From positions 1-64,000 of the forward strand of contig JANBRJ010000070.1 in the NCBI GenBank assembly GCA_027577595.1: DNA of 64,000 nt. The letters are read 5' to 3'. Below the pieces are notes generated by a model. It did not search any database. It worked only from the letters and a program-made list of their open reading frames with translations, and had not been told where the DNA came from. The DNA comes from Coemansia sp. RSA 487 (Eukaryota > Kickxellomycota > Kickxellomycetes > Kickxellales > Kickxellaceae). This document shows, in pieces, positions 52,226 through 62,083 of the stretch (positions are counted from its first letter, which is position 1; every line of letters begins with the position of its first letter). The translations under genes and the position numbers were made by a program.

Positions 52226-53130
52226 ATGCCCACCTCTACAACGCTGACTCATCCAACCATCGCCGATGGATGGTTCAGCGAGACTAACAGTGTGTGGCCC
52301 GGCCAAGCCATGAACATCAAAGTTAACCAGATCCTCCACATGGAAAATCCAAATTCCAGGATCTGTTGGTCTGATTCAAAGACCTATGGCAATGTCCTCG
52401 TGCTAGATGGCATCGTTCAGGTTACTGAGCGTAATGAGTTCAGCTACTAGGAGATGATCGCCTATCTCGCACTGTCCTCACATCCCAATCCTGAGCGCGT
52501 TCTTGTCATCGGCGGCGGCGACAGCGGCATTCTTCGTGAGGTCATCAAGTATCCCCAGGTTAAGGAAGTGGTCCTTTGCGACATTGGCGAAGCTGTTATT
52601 CGCATTTCGAAAAGTATCTGCCCGGAATGTCGTCTAGCTATTCCGATCCTAGAGTCTCAGTGCATATCGGCGATGGCTTTGAGTTTTTACAGCACAGAAA
52701 GGAGTACTTTGATGTCATTAGCACCGATTCGTCGGATCCCGTTGGTCTGGCTGGACAGCTATACGGAACTTAGTACTATGGGCTAATGAACGACGCTTTG
52801 CACACTGGCAGTATCGTATCTGCCCAGGGCAAGTGCCAATGGCTTGATGTTCCTCTCCTAAAGAAAGTCATGAAGTTTGCGCGCAAGATCTTTCCAGTTG
52901 TCGAGTATGCGTATACCACCATTCCGACATGCACGTCTGGACAGATTGGGTTTATTTTGTGTGGCAAGGACCCGTCGACCAACTTTAAGGAACCCCTGCG
53001 CCATATATCTCATGCTCAAGAGTTCAAGCTGTTTAGATACTACAACTCGAAGCTACACCGTACCTCCTTTGCATTGCCCAACTTTACTCGTCAGGCACTT
53101 GCTACCAAACAAGACGAAACATTTGCGTAA
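52226..53130 (+). pseudogene. Decayed tandem copy of spermidine synthase
   Basis: This stretch aligns along its whole length with the intact gene 1.3 kb downstream, in the same order and orientation. It begins MPTSTTLTHPTIADGWFSE and ends ATKQDETFA. It is dead: TAG replaces the Gln codon after DEFSY at 52448-52450, a second TAG stands at 52772-52774, and one base is missing near 52610 in the codons for SKKYLPGM, giving a frameshift. A small pair of deletions near 52346-52370 cancels out. GGGDGG has become GGGDSG, and many other replacements are spread evenly. Lack of introns in both copies prevents telling DNA duplication from retrocopying, but tandem position favours duplication. Confidence 0.93.
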
Positions 53131-53528
53131 AACACTTACGTGCTAATAAATTTGTCCATGGTATTCTAGGTCTTTATCTGATCCGCTAGTGTTTGTAAAT
53201 ATCCTCCCCCAGCAAATGAATGTTTGTGAGCAGCAGTCGTCTCCAAGCTTTTTTTTTATCAGCACAAGAAATTGCTTGTGCTCAATGATTGAGAAAAAAA
53301 AACTTTTTTAAAAAAAAAAAAGGCAATCGAAATCTGACTTTGTCAAGCAGGTATGCTGCTTTTTATCTGCCCTTATCTGCTCTTTTCTCTGCAAGTTCCT
53401 TGAACAGTAATTTTCTAGCACTTCTTTTCTTTACTTTGCTTTCTCTACGCTTTGTTTTTGGGCGGTTCTTTTGTCCGGCTAGACTTTCAGTAGCTCTTGA
53501 CGTCTGCAAACAGCATCAATTCGTTGCC
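53131..53528 (+). promoter_or_regulatory. Spermidine synthase promoter and leader with hairpins and short uORFs
   Basis: AGCACAAG (53261-53268) pairs perfectly with CTTGTGCT (53275-53282) over a 6-base loop. CTCAAT/ATTGAG (53281-53293) forms a second tiny stem. Two short upstream ORFs lie before the start codon: an 8-codon one at 53286 in an A-rich run, and a 16-codon one at 53353-53403 reading [16 protein letters not shown]. The final 150 bases are T-rich leader. Whether the transcript includes these elements is unknown. Confidence 0.4.
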
Positions 53529-54455
53529 ATGTCTTCCTCCTCGTCCTCTACCAAGCTGGCCCATCCCAACATCAGCAACGGATGGTTCCGCGAGTCTGGC
53601 GCCATGTGGCCTGGCCAGTCGATGAACATCGAGGTGAACCAGATCCTCCACGTGGAAAAGTCAAAGTTCCAGGACGTGCTGGTCTTTGAATCAAAGACCT
53701 ACGGCAACGTGCTTGTTCTCGACGGTGTTATCCAGGTCACCGAGCGCGACGAGTTCAGCTACCAAGAGATGATCACCCACCCCGCGCTATTCTCGCACCC
53801 CAACCCCGAGCGCGTGCTTGTCATCGGCGGTGGTGACGGCGGTGTCCTCCGCGAAATAATCAAGCATCCACAGGTCAAGGAGGCAGTTCTTTGCGACATT
53901 GACGAGGCAGTCATCCGTGTCTCGAAAAAGTACCTGCCAGGCATGTCTATCAGCTACTCGGACTCCAAGGTCTCTGTCCACATTGGCGATGGCTTCGATT
54001 TTTTGCAGAACAAGAAAGAGTACTTTGATGTCATCATCACTGATTCGTCCGATCCCGTCGGCCCAGCCGAGAGCTTGTACCAGTCCCGCTACTATGAGCT
54101 GATGCGCGATGCTCTGCGTGACGGCGGCATTGTGTCAACCCAGGGCGAGTGCCAGTGGCTCCACCTCCCACTTATCAAGGAGGTTCTGACTTTTGCGCGC
54201 AAGCTTTTCCCTGTTGCCGAGTACGCATACACCACAATCCCGACTTATCCCTCTGGCCAGATCGGTTTCATTCTGTGCAGCAAGGATGCCTCAACAAACT
54301 TCAAGGAACCTCTGCGCCGCATGACGCCCGAGCAGGAGCTTAAGCAGTTCAAGTACTACAACTCTGAGATCCACCGTGCTGCGTTTGTTCTTCCCAACTT
54401 TACTCGTCAGGCTATTGCTACCGAGTCGGATAAGAAGGAGGACGCCTCTGCATAG
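53529..54455 (+). CDS. SPE3: Spermidine synthase
   Basis: Transfers an aminopropyl group from decarboxylated S-adenosylmethionine to putrescine, making spermidine in the cytosol. It has 308 residues, typical of the family. The N-terminal beta domain has [17 protein letters not shown], then [19 protein letters not shown]. The nucleotide-binding loop is [18 protein letters not shown], with CDIDEAVI after it. The catalytic aspartate is in [21 protein letters not shown] and [14 protein letters not shown] complete the active site. The start at 53529 ([15 protein letters not shown]) matches the usual distance to GWF; the frame extends upstream only through low-complexity leader. A decayed twin lies just upstream. 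Confidence 0.96.
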   Translation: MSSSSSSTKLAHPNISNGWFRESGAMWPGQSMNIEVNQILHVEKSKFQDVLVFESKTYGNVLVLDGVIQVTERDEFSYQEMITHPALFSHPNPERVLVIGGGDGGVLREIIKHPQVKEAVLCDIDEAVIRVSKKYLPGMSISYSDSKVSVHIGDGFDFLQNKKEYFDVIITDSSDPVGPAESLYQSRYYELMRDALRDGGIVSTQGECQWLHLPLIKEVLTFARKLFPVAEYAYTTIPTYPSGQIGFILCSKDASTNFKEPLRRMTPEQELKQFKYYNSEIHRAAFVLPNFTRQAIATESDKKEDASA

Positions 54456-54763
54456 TGAGTGGTTTTACAGGACATCCCACGATTTAGTTTCTTGCTATTT
54501 TTTTCTTTTGAAAATGTTGCATGTAATGAAAGTGCGGATATCTCTAATAGCCGTTTATTTTCATCTTTTGCGTTATGATACTTTTTACCCTTGGTTTTGC
54601 TTTTGGACTTGATTGGATCAAGATGTTGGGTTGCACATGTAAAGTCCACACAGCCTTTTGCATCCTTTACAGCAGAAATTCGTGGCATGAAACCTTTTTT
54701 GCAAGCCGCCCCCGGTTTTCTCTTTTACTCATTGGTAAGATTATTTGTTTTTATTACCTTAAA
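54456..54763. other. Spacer between spermidine synthase and F-box-like gene
   Basis: Both neighbours read rightward, so this 308-base spacer holds the 3' region of one and the promoter of the other. The frame of the F-box-like gene is open through part of it, but has no conserved sequence before the ATG at 54764. Confidence 0.35.
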
Positions 54764-56320
54764 ATGCATATTAGCAATATTCCCGACCTAATACTTGCTG
54801 GTATTATACGTTCTTTCTGTCAAGACGTTCAGCATCGTATTAGACATCCAGCAGACAAGGAAAAGTGGGCTGAAAAGTTCGTATTGCTAGCTGTTTGCAG
54901 AAAATGGAGATATTTTGCACTCCCCCTTGTCCACAAGTATTCATTTATTTCAATCGACTATGCCTTCTCGCCTATGGGAAATAACTCCGACAGTGGTGCG
55001 CAGTCTAATCTAGATATGGTGCTAAAAAGCAGGGACATCATTTTTCCAACACATCTCTACGTCACCTTTGACTACTACAATAGCCAGCTTTTCATTTTAG
55101 CAGCATTGGTTGATAAGCTGAAAGCGCATGCGGATGTTCTGGAAAGCATATCAAGCGTTACAATAACAACACCAGACATATCTTACTATGGTCACGACGA
55201 GGCGAGGGTTTCGGTGAATAGCAAGCAAATAGTGTTTTTTGGAAACGAATTTATGCGGATCTTGCCAAGTGTTTCTATTCTCGACTGGGAAGACATTCCT
55301 GATGATTATTTTATGGCAGACTTTGCAAAAATCCTATACATTGGATACGTGTCTCAGTTGACTCAAATCAACTATAACCTACCCTTGTTGACATCTGTAT
55401 CGTCTCTTTCAGAGAATTTAACCCACCTTCGTGTAGATTTCTCTGAAACGCAAAGCATGTATCTTCCACGCATTCCCAGCAAAAACTTGGTGTCGTTGGA
55501 GCTCACAGGATTGACTGATGGATTTGATTGGAGTCTATTTGAAGACCCAAATAAATACAACACTGTATATTTTGCTAGCTTGCAAAGAATCGAGCTTGAT
55601 ATACTATCATCATCTGGATTAATGGACAGCCGTTCAAAGTTCAAGCAAATTGTGATTGCACCCAAACTTGAGTTTATCAAATTCCCTGTGTGCACATTCA
55701 CCTTATCCTTTTTGGCACGCATTGGTGATTTAGAAAATGTTACACTAAATATCGACATACCAGGCTATGCACACTGCATTATAGCGAATACAAAGCTCAG
55801 CTATGCTTTGATAAATGTATTCGTCAATTATATACACAATGCCAGCTCATACAATATACCCATCGATGCAGCTTTGTTCACAAGCGATATGCTTTGCATT
55901 CCCGCTTTGGCAGGCGCAGTATCGTTGATATATACAGCTTATAGAAGACCATTCACTATTCAGCACTCGGTCTTGCCATCTCTCCACCAACTCCACTTAC
56001 AGACAACAACATTTCTCAGCGATTTGGTAAACATTTTGCCCAAGCTGCCGAATTTGGTGGAATTGCACGCAAAGCATATGTGCTTTACAGAGTATAATGA
56101 CTATGATTATAGCTTTAGTAACGACTTTGACTCTTGCTTACCAGATATTTCCGCATATTTGCACAAGAAAATGTTGCCTGGAAAACTTCTAATTTCAACC
56201 AGCGTAAAGAGAATTCACTTGGTAATTGCAGCACCTTCGTACCCAGCGCATTTGAAACTTGACCTTCACAAGTTTTTCCACACGAGAATCCCTTCGCTGG
56301 AAGATATAGTTGTACGCTGA
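54764..56320 (+). CDS. F-box-like protein of an expanded fungal family
   Basis: A 518-residue protein, probably a substrate adaptor for SCF ubiquitin ligases. The first 75 residues resemble an F-box-like module: NIPDLILAGIIRSFCQDVQ, a short insert, then LLAVCRKWRYFALPLVHKY. The rest consists of irregular leucine- and hydrophobic-rich segments (LTHLRVDFSETQSMYLPRI, SLELTGLTDGFDW, LPNLVELHAKHM) that look like degenerate leucine-rich repeats. No catalytic motif is present. The gene is visibly more AT-rich than most neighbours and has no intron. Proteins of this layout are numerous in Kickxellales as I recall; the substrate is unknown. The start is the ATG just before NIPDLI. Confidence 0.65.
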   Translation: MHISNIPDLILAGIIRSFCQDVQHRIRHPADKEKWAEKFVLLAVCRKWRYFALPLVHKYSFISIDYAFSPMGNNSDSGAQSNLDMVLKSRDIIFPTHLYVTFDYYNSQLFILAALVDKLKAHADVLESISSVTITTPDISYYGHDEARVSVNSKQIVFFGNEFMRILPSVSILDWEDIPDDYFMADFAKILYIGYVSQLTQINYNLPLLTSVSSLSENLTHLRVDFSETQSMYLPRIPSKNLVSLELTGLTDGFDWSLFEDPNKYNTVYFASLQRIELDILSSSGLMDSRSKFKQIVIAPKLEFIKFPVCTFTLSFLARIGDLENVTLNIDIPGYAHCIIANTKLSYALINVFVNYIHNASSYNIPIDAALFTSDMLCIPALAGAVSLIYTAYRRPFTIQHSVLPSLHQLHLQTTTFLSDLVNILPKLPNLVELHAKHMCFTEYNDYDYSFSNDFDSCLPDISAYLHKKMLPGKLLISTSVKRIHLVIAAPSYPAHLKLDLHKFFHTRIPSLEDIVVR

Positions 56321-56707
56321 ACGGCAGTGGTCAAGAGACGATAATCAATTTGTGGTTTAGAGAAGTATCTTTAACGGAATAAACACAGGCTACGAACGAT
56401 GATTGAACGTATACGAATAACGACCAAATATGGCATTCCCGTTTATCATATTAGTAACCAAGAAAGGACAGATAACCCAAGGTTTATCAGGCAATAGATT
56501 GATTCTTTAAGTGGTTTTTAATCTAATCGGACCATATCTAAAACACAATCAATTTCGAATTCTCTTCAAAATTGGTGGGACAGAAACGGCTGCAACGTTT
56601 CTCTGCTTTTCGGCTAAAAATACGTATTTACTTTTCTCTTTTCTTTGTTACCCTGAGTGTGACGGTCTTTCTTCCTTTTATTTTCATTTATAGCGCACAA
56701 AAAGAGC
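56321..56707. promoter_or_regulatory. Spacer before the Mmc1-like gene
   Basis: The 387 bases between two rightward genes are AT-rich, with a T-rich leader at 56600-56700. No supported gene lies inside. Confidence 0.4.
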
Positions 56708-58870
56708 ATGCTTGGTTCGCGGGTAGTAGGTTTACGACAGCAGACAAGGAGCAAGAGTGCTTCATTGCGAATTTGGACGCTGAATCCATTGGCCAAATGG
56801 CTCTCCACAACAGTTCGCGTCTCTCGGTCCACACCACGAAGACTCCTAGAGCACGAAAATCACGTGCCTCTTACTAAAAGTGCGATTTATAATGCTCAAA
56901 TTCGCGGAATCAGCGTACAACCCCTGACAGCTTCCACAAGCAAATCAGGAATACAGAGCTCCGTAACAAGCGAAGAGAAACATGACAGAGCTTCTCAGAT
57001 GAACGACCTCGCAACAGAGATGTCTGCTACACTCGCAAGTGAAAGTACGCCAACCTTTTCAGCATGGGAGGCGCGGATCCGCAAGCTTAGCACTGAACAA
57101 CATATGATTCAAAAGCGCACTGGAATAATCTATCTGGACGAACTGAAATCACAAGCATCAATGATAGCCGGGATCGCTCTGAAAAGACAGGTTTCTAATG
57201 ACCTGGTTCATAAAGTTGCCAAGGCTATTGACACGGCGTTATCCAACTCTAAAGGGCCTGTTTCTGTCGAGATCAACAACCAGATCAATGTTATATCGTC
57301 GCATAACTCAACTGAAGCCTTTGATCTGCTTAGCTCCGCAAAAGAGCATAATGATTGTGATATGACATTTCTCTCTGTCTCTGTAGCGGAAGAGATAGGC
57401 TACAGTGGCTATGTTGATTGGATCTTTTCGTGCAGCCAGCTCATTGTTGTTGCCAACCGATATAATCTCCTTCAATCCTTAGTTCTTACAAAACCAATCT
57501 TGAGCGCATTGCAATTGCACCCAAAGGTGACCATTTTGCTCGACGAGATCGAGTCCAACAAGGAAACCATCAGCGCATACACAGCATTGCTCCAAGAAGC
57601 TCTGCCGATGCTTGGGGCTAGAAATGAACTTACAAACAAAGTTCGTATCTCTGTTGTTCCTGCTGCCTCTATTATCCCTGAGCTATCGACTGAGGACAAA
57701 CAAGATGTAGCTTGGACTGAACGCATGATCCAAAGAGCCAACAGCCAAGAAATGCTTGAAGGTGCGTTAAGCGCCGTCGTTTCTTGCATTGAATCTGGCG
57801 GTGGGTCTGTTTCTACAACTTCTTCGTGCGAGTTTCCACCCACATATCAAACGTGCAACATCGAATATACGACACAAGGCACACAAGATAAGCACCATCT
57901 TGCAACAGAATCAACTACGATTCTCGATTCTTTGCAAACTGCTTCTGATATGGGTTCCGAGACTATAGCACTATCAAAGCTCAGCAGCCGTATACAAAGC
58001 GAGTTCGTCAATGGCAGCGATCTGGACGCTGTGGATACCAGTGTTGGTGCCATTAAGAAACGAGTGCAACGGTGGTTTACAAGTGGGAGCATATGGAAGG
58101 CGATGTTTATGAAGGTAGAAGAGGTATCGGACACCCTGGTGGAGGACGCTATCCTTGACTGCTCGTTTGAAGAGGCTGATCTTGCCATGGTCCATGCATC
58201 TGGCCGCCTGAACGAATCGATCAGAAACGCCGTCAACGAGCTAGCTGAAGCGCTTGACAGATTTTACTATGTGACGCTGTCCGAGAAAGAAGCGTCGGTG
58301 TCGGTTGATCCATCAGCACTTAGCTCGGCAAAAGGAGCACTGTGCGCACTAGCTCTGCGAAGAGAACCTGTGAGACATTTCTTGCTTGCACGTCATGTCT
58401 GGGATACGCGTAAAGAGCTTGTGGAGAGCGATACATTGACAGAAATCCCTGCGTACATCCGTACCTCGCTGACCGGATTCTGGGCCATAAACGCTGGATC
58501 TATTTTGGCTGGCATCGGAAGCTGGGCATACCTGGATTCTCCACTCATATACGCATTTTCCGGAAGTGCAGCTCTTGCAGCCGTTTCGTTTGTGTGGCTC
58601 GGATACCGCTGGCGACAGCTAAGCTTGCAGCTGTATAGACAACTAGATTACCAGGGTATCGCGCTGACTCGCAAGGTCATTGATGCTCACAGGTTGGAAC
58701 TGCGGTCCAAGCTAGACCAGCCGGTCCACGAGTGTATTGGTAGCACCTCTGGACTTCAGCAGTTGATTGCTAGGTATTCAAGGACGACAAGCATTGGAGG
58801 CACAAACGGCGCTCTGGTAGCTAATGCTGCTTCGTGGAGATCACGGCTAGAGCAGCTAGCGCTTATCTGA
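56708..58870 (+). CDS. Mitochondrial membrane protein, possibly Mmc1-like
   Basis: A 720-residue protein. The N-terminus (MLGSRVVGLRQQTRSKSASL, RIWTLNPLAKWLSTT) is rich in R, S and hydrophobic residues with no acids, a strong import signal. The middle is helical and contains a stretch resembling a small GTPase-like fold without a P-loop (VDWIFSCSQLIVVANRYNLL, KVTILLDEIESNK, KVRISVVPAASIIP). Near residues 585-640 come two hydrophobic helices (FWAINAGSILAGIGSWAYL, YAFSGSAALAAVSFVWLGY) followed by a basic amphipathic tail. This layout recalls the fungal Mmc1 family of dynamin-like pseudoenzymes at the inner membrane. That name is tentative; mitochondrial location is the safer call. Confidence 0.6.
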   Translation: MLGSRVVGLRQQTRSKSASLRIWTLNPLAKWLSTTVRVSRSTPRRLLEHENHVPLTKSAIYNAQIRGISVQPLTASTSKSGIQSSVTSEEKHDRASQMNDLATEMSATLASESTPTFSAWEARIRKLSTEQHMIQKRTGIIYLDELKSQASMIAGIALKRQVSNDLVHKVAKAIDTALSNSKGPVSVEINNQINVISSHNSTEAFDLLSSAKEHNDCDMTFLSVSVAEEIGYSGYVDWIFSCSQLIVVANRYNLLQSLVLTKPILSALQLHPKVTILLDEIESNKETISAYTALLQEALPMLGARNELTNKVRISVVPAASIIPELSTEDKQDVAWTERMIQRANSQEMLEGALSAVVSCIESGGGSVSTTSSCEFPPTYQTCNIEYTTQGTQDKHHLATESTTILDSLQTASDMGSETIALSKLSSRIQSEFVNGSDLDAVDTSVGAIKKRVQRWFTSGSIWKAMFMKVEEVSDTLVEDAILDCSFEEADLAMVHASGRLNESIRNAVNELAEALDRFYYVTLSEKEASVSVDPSALSSAKGALCALALRREPVRHFLLARHVWDTRKELVESDTLTEIPAYIRTSLTGFWAINAGSILAGIGSWAYLDSPLIYAFSGSAALAAVSFVWLGYRWRQLSLQLYRQLDYQGIALTRKVIDAHRLELRSKLDQPVHECIGSTSGLQQLIARYSRTTSIGGTNGALVANAASWRSRLEQLALI

Positions 58871-59071
58871 ACATACTAGGACTATGTCTCATCACCTTGT
58901 CAAAAGCTAGAACCGTTTACTTTCCTTAAAATATAAAATAATATTCTTGCACCATAGGCAATGAAAGCAAAGTAAAATATTCCATAAACCTTTTCTGCTC
59001 TCTTTCTTTCTTTACTATTGTTTTTTTACTTTTCGACGTTTTGGTGAAATTCCGTCTGCATTTTTTAGAAC

Positions 59072-59380
59072 ATGGCTTTTGACACTCTAGGAGTTTTCTT
59101 TGCTGCGTTTGTTGCGCTTGGCGGCGCAATAGGCTATTTCAAGTCAAGCAGCGTGGCCTCTCTTGTTAGCGGCCTTGTGTTCGGCGCGCTCATCTCCCTA
59201 AGCGCACAGCTAGCCGTGGGCAATTCAAAAGGCTACAACCTGGCGCCAGCGATCGTGTGCTTTATTCTGTTCGTTGTCATGGGAAGCCGGTTTATGAACA
59301 GCAAAAAGTTCATGCCTGCTGGCATGGTTGCGGCAACCAGCCTGCTCATGATGCTCCGCTATGCGCTCCGGCTCTTTTAG
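59072..59380 (+). CDS. TMEM14 family membrane protein
   Basis: A 102-residue protein with four short membrane helices. The family pattern is GVFFAAFVALGGAIGYFKSS, then SVASLVSGLVFGALISLSA, then APAIVCFILFVVMGSRF, the key MxxRF-like turn, followed by KFMPAGMVAATSLLMMLRYA. TMEM14C in animals takes part in mitochondrial haem synthesis, and plant relatives act in fatty acid export from plastids; the role of fungal members is unclear. No targeting signal is visible beyond the first helix. It converges with PDRG1. Confidence 0.9.
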   Translation: MAFDTLGVFFAAFVALGGAIGYFKSSSVASLVSGLVFGALISLSAQLAVGNSKGYNLAPAIVCFILFVVMGSRFMNSKKFMPAGMVAATSLLMMLRYALRLF

Positions 59381-59508
59381 CTTTGCACCTTCTCCGTTCA
59401 GTAGTTATTTTGCAAAATAATATTGTTTTCTATATCCTTTACGCAAACTGAGAACAGCTGAATATGCAGCTATGATCCCGCAGAGCCTCCTAGCAAAGCT
59501 CTCTTTCT

Positions 59509-59883
59509 TTAATTTGTAGCTTTCAGGTTCATGGATCTTGCAATTGACTCCTTGCGCTCGTCGCCTTCGAGTTGGGCAAGCAGCTCAACCTTCTTTTTCA
59601 GTCGCTGGCGCACATCGTCAATGGCACCATCTAGCTCCTTTTGCGCGCCTTCGACCATTCCCTGCGCCTTTGCGGCAGGCATATCTAAGAAAAAGTCGCC
59701 CATGTTGATCGTCGTTGTCGCTAGACGGCTGCCAGGTCGTACATTCTTTGTTTGCTGACGTAGCTTGTTAATCGCCTCACGGGTTTCCTGTCGTTTGCGG
59801 TCATAGTCAATCGACAGTTGTTTGTCGGTCAAAATGTCATCGGCCAGAACCTCGATCTTTTTTTGCCTTTCAACAATGTCCAT
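59509..59883 (-). CDS. PDRG1-like prefoldin-family protein
   Basis: A 124-residue beta-prefoldin-like protein resembling PDRG1, a subunit of the R2TP/prefoldin-like chaperone complex that assembles RNA polymerases and PIKK kinases. Two coiled-coil arms (VERQKKIEVLADDILTDKQL, DYDRKRQETREAINKLRQQT; GAQKELDGAIDDVRQRLKKK) flank a hairpin with INMGDFFLDMPAAKAQGMV, where PDRG1 has GNMFIKMP. The ATG at 59883 begins the first helix; in-frame sequence above it is leader. Baker's yeast lacks an obvious PDRG1, so its presence fits an early-diverging fungus. Confidence 0.78.
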   Translation of the reverse strand: MDIVERQKKIEVLADDILTDKQLSIDYDRKRQETREAINKLRQQTKNVRPGSRLATTTINMGDFFLDMPAAKAQGMVEGAQKELDGAIDDVRQRLKKKVELLAQLEGDERKESIARSMNLKATN

Positions 59884-61016
59884 GCTGTTGTTGCTTATTT
59901 CTAAATGGAAGAGATGCCTGAAACAAAAAATATAGCAAATTATTGTCTTCAAGAGAGCAAACGCACATAACTTTTGCTTTTGATTGGAAAGTGTAGGCAC
60001 AGAGCTGCCACAATTGCTTTTATGGGGGAAGGAATCGTGAACTAGCGCGGCTTTCCCACCTGGCTCCAAATATCTACATTTCTTTAATAAAATTGGAAAA
60101 TATACGAGTCCATGGCCCGACCCATCTACTGAAAAGAGTGGTGCCGGTTCCTTAAAATGTCCTCGCATCTACCTTCTCCGAGGCCTGGGGGCGGGAAATG
60201 ACCATTTGGCCATTGATGCCCCTGGCATTTCTAAACCACCGCTTTCACATAAAAATGCAAAAGCAGATTTAAAAACGTGGCAGCCGTCGTTTAAACTTTT
60301 TGATAAGGAAAAAAAGGAAAAAGAGGTAGTATTAGAGACTGCCCCAAGCCATTCTATATTTATCTGTGCACCCGGATCGTGGGGTTTTCTCGTGTTATGA
60401 TGGGTCAATTTACGTGACTGATCGAGCTGAGAGGAGAGAAGCTTCCATGTTGGTTATAACATTGCCCGTGTGAATTAGAGGCTATCAACCAAGTAGAAGC
60501 TTTAGAAAACAGCAAGAAGGATGCAATTATTTCCCCCTGTACTCCTGTCTTGGACATTTCCGTACAGGGCTACCCAGTTCAGATAAACCTTCACCACCTT
60601 AAAACACCTGGAGACCTCAAACTGGGGGCAGAAAACACAGCCAAAACCCATCACAGCTTTTTCGACTGTTTACTAAAAAGGAGATTTTTGAAAAAAACAC
60701 ATTCTTGGTTTTCTGTTTCTTTTTTTCTTCTCAGTTTACAACATATTTCTCTCTTGTATTCTTTCTTTTTCTTTTTCTTTTCTGTTTACACGGCAACAGA
60801 CGCGAGTACCGGGGGTATCATCGTCGGTTTTCGAGCACCTGTCGGTCGGGACTTGTAGAATACCTTTCTTCTGTTTGCTAGTGCTTCTCTGACGCCAGTC
60901 TCTTGGTACTAGGGGGCAAGCAGCCACGTCACCTTTGCTTCACTTTTGTTGGCTCTTATACTTTATCACACAACAGCACAAATACCTGGGGATTATTATT
61001 TATTTTTCGCTTGCAA
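59884..61016. promoter_or_regulatory. Divergent region PDRG1 / SPG1
   Basis: About 1.1 kb between outward-pointing starts. The right part from 60710 to 60790 is strongly T-rich. Frames of 60-100 codons exist on both strands but are low-complexity. Nothing else is recognised. Confidence 0.4.
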
Positions 61017-62083
61017 ATGTCGACTGGCCAGCACAAGCGCGAAGACGAAGACGCTGCAGACGGGGACGAGTAAGTGTATAGTGCCTATGCAAGATGGCAG
61101 ATTTTGGCGTCGACTACCGTTTGAACTGAGGCACATGCTCTACCTACATGTGTCTTTATGGCCTGAGTATGGCCATATCTGACGCTTCTGTCCCAGAGAG
61201 TGTAAATGAATTGGATGAGTGGGTAGGGGGTATGAGAATGCAATAATATAACGTGGCAACAATGGTGAAAAGAAGAGACACTACTACCCCGCTAGCGCAT
61301 ACACTCAGTTCACAGTAGACATGAACAAACTTCCAGTGCATGTGTCTGTGTCTGTGTCTGTTGAGCTCCTCTCTTGTGCTCTTGATTACCTGCTCTTGAT
61401 TTACACTTCTTTGACAACGCGTGCTAATTAATTATCTCCTCAAATATCCTTCTTGTTTTCTGCTTTTGTGGCTGCAACATCTATGTTGGCTTGTGTGTAG
61501 GATCGTCCTCAAGGTCGGCATGCTGGGTGATGCGCAGATAGGCAAAACAACGCTCATGGTCCGCTATGTATTTGGCGAGTATGACCCAAACATCGTTCAG
61601 ACGTTAGGCGTGAACTATCTTGAGAAATCAGTACACTTGCGAAGCACGCGGGTGCGGTTCAGTATCTGGGATCTTGGCGGTGAGCGAGAGTTCCTGAGCA
61701 TGCTTCCGTTAGTATGTTCAGAGTCCGCAGTGATCCTATTCCTCTTTGATCTAACACAGCGGCGGTCGTTAAACTCGATTGAGCAGTGGTACCGGCAAGC
61801 ACGCGCATTCAACAGCACCGCCGCGCCAATTCTGGTGGGCACAAAATACGATCAGTTTGCAGACGAAGAGTTTACATCCAAAGAAGAACAGGTGGTTATC
61901 ACAAAGCGAGCGCGGTTAGTTGCTCGGGCAATGAGGGCCTCGCTTGTTTTCTGCTCGTCGTTACGCTCGATCAACGTACAGCGCATATTCAAGATCGCGC
62001 TAAGCAAGACGTTTGACTTGCGGCCAAACTTTGAGGAGATTACGGAATTTGGCGAACCTATTTTAGAGTTTAAAAATGTCTGA
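61017..62083 (+). CDS. SPG1: Septation small GTPase SPG1/TEM1
   Basis: Ras-like GTPase that triggers the septation initiation / mitotic exit network from the spindle pole. Exon 1 (61017-61069, MSTGQHKREDEDAADGD) joins exon 2 (61501-62083) across a 431-base GTAAGT...TAG intron splitting a Glu codon, giving 211 residues. The P-loop is GDAQIGKT. NIVQTLGVNYLEK is switch I. IWDLGGEREF is switch II, with glycine-glycine-glutamate where Ras has GQ, a mark of this subfamily. GTKYD replaces the Ras NKxD guanine motif, also diagnostic. There is no C-terminal CAAX box, as expected for SPG1/TEM1. Confidence 0.94.
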
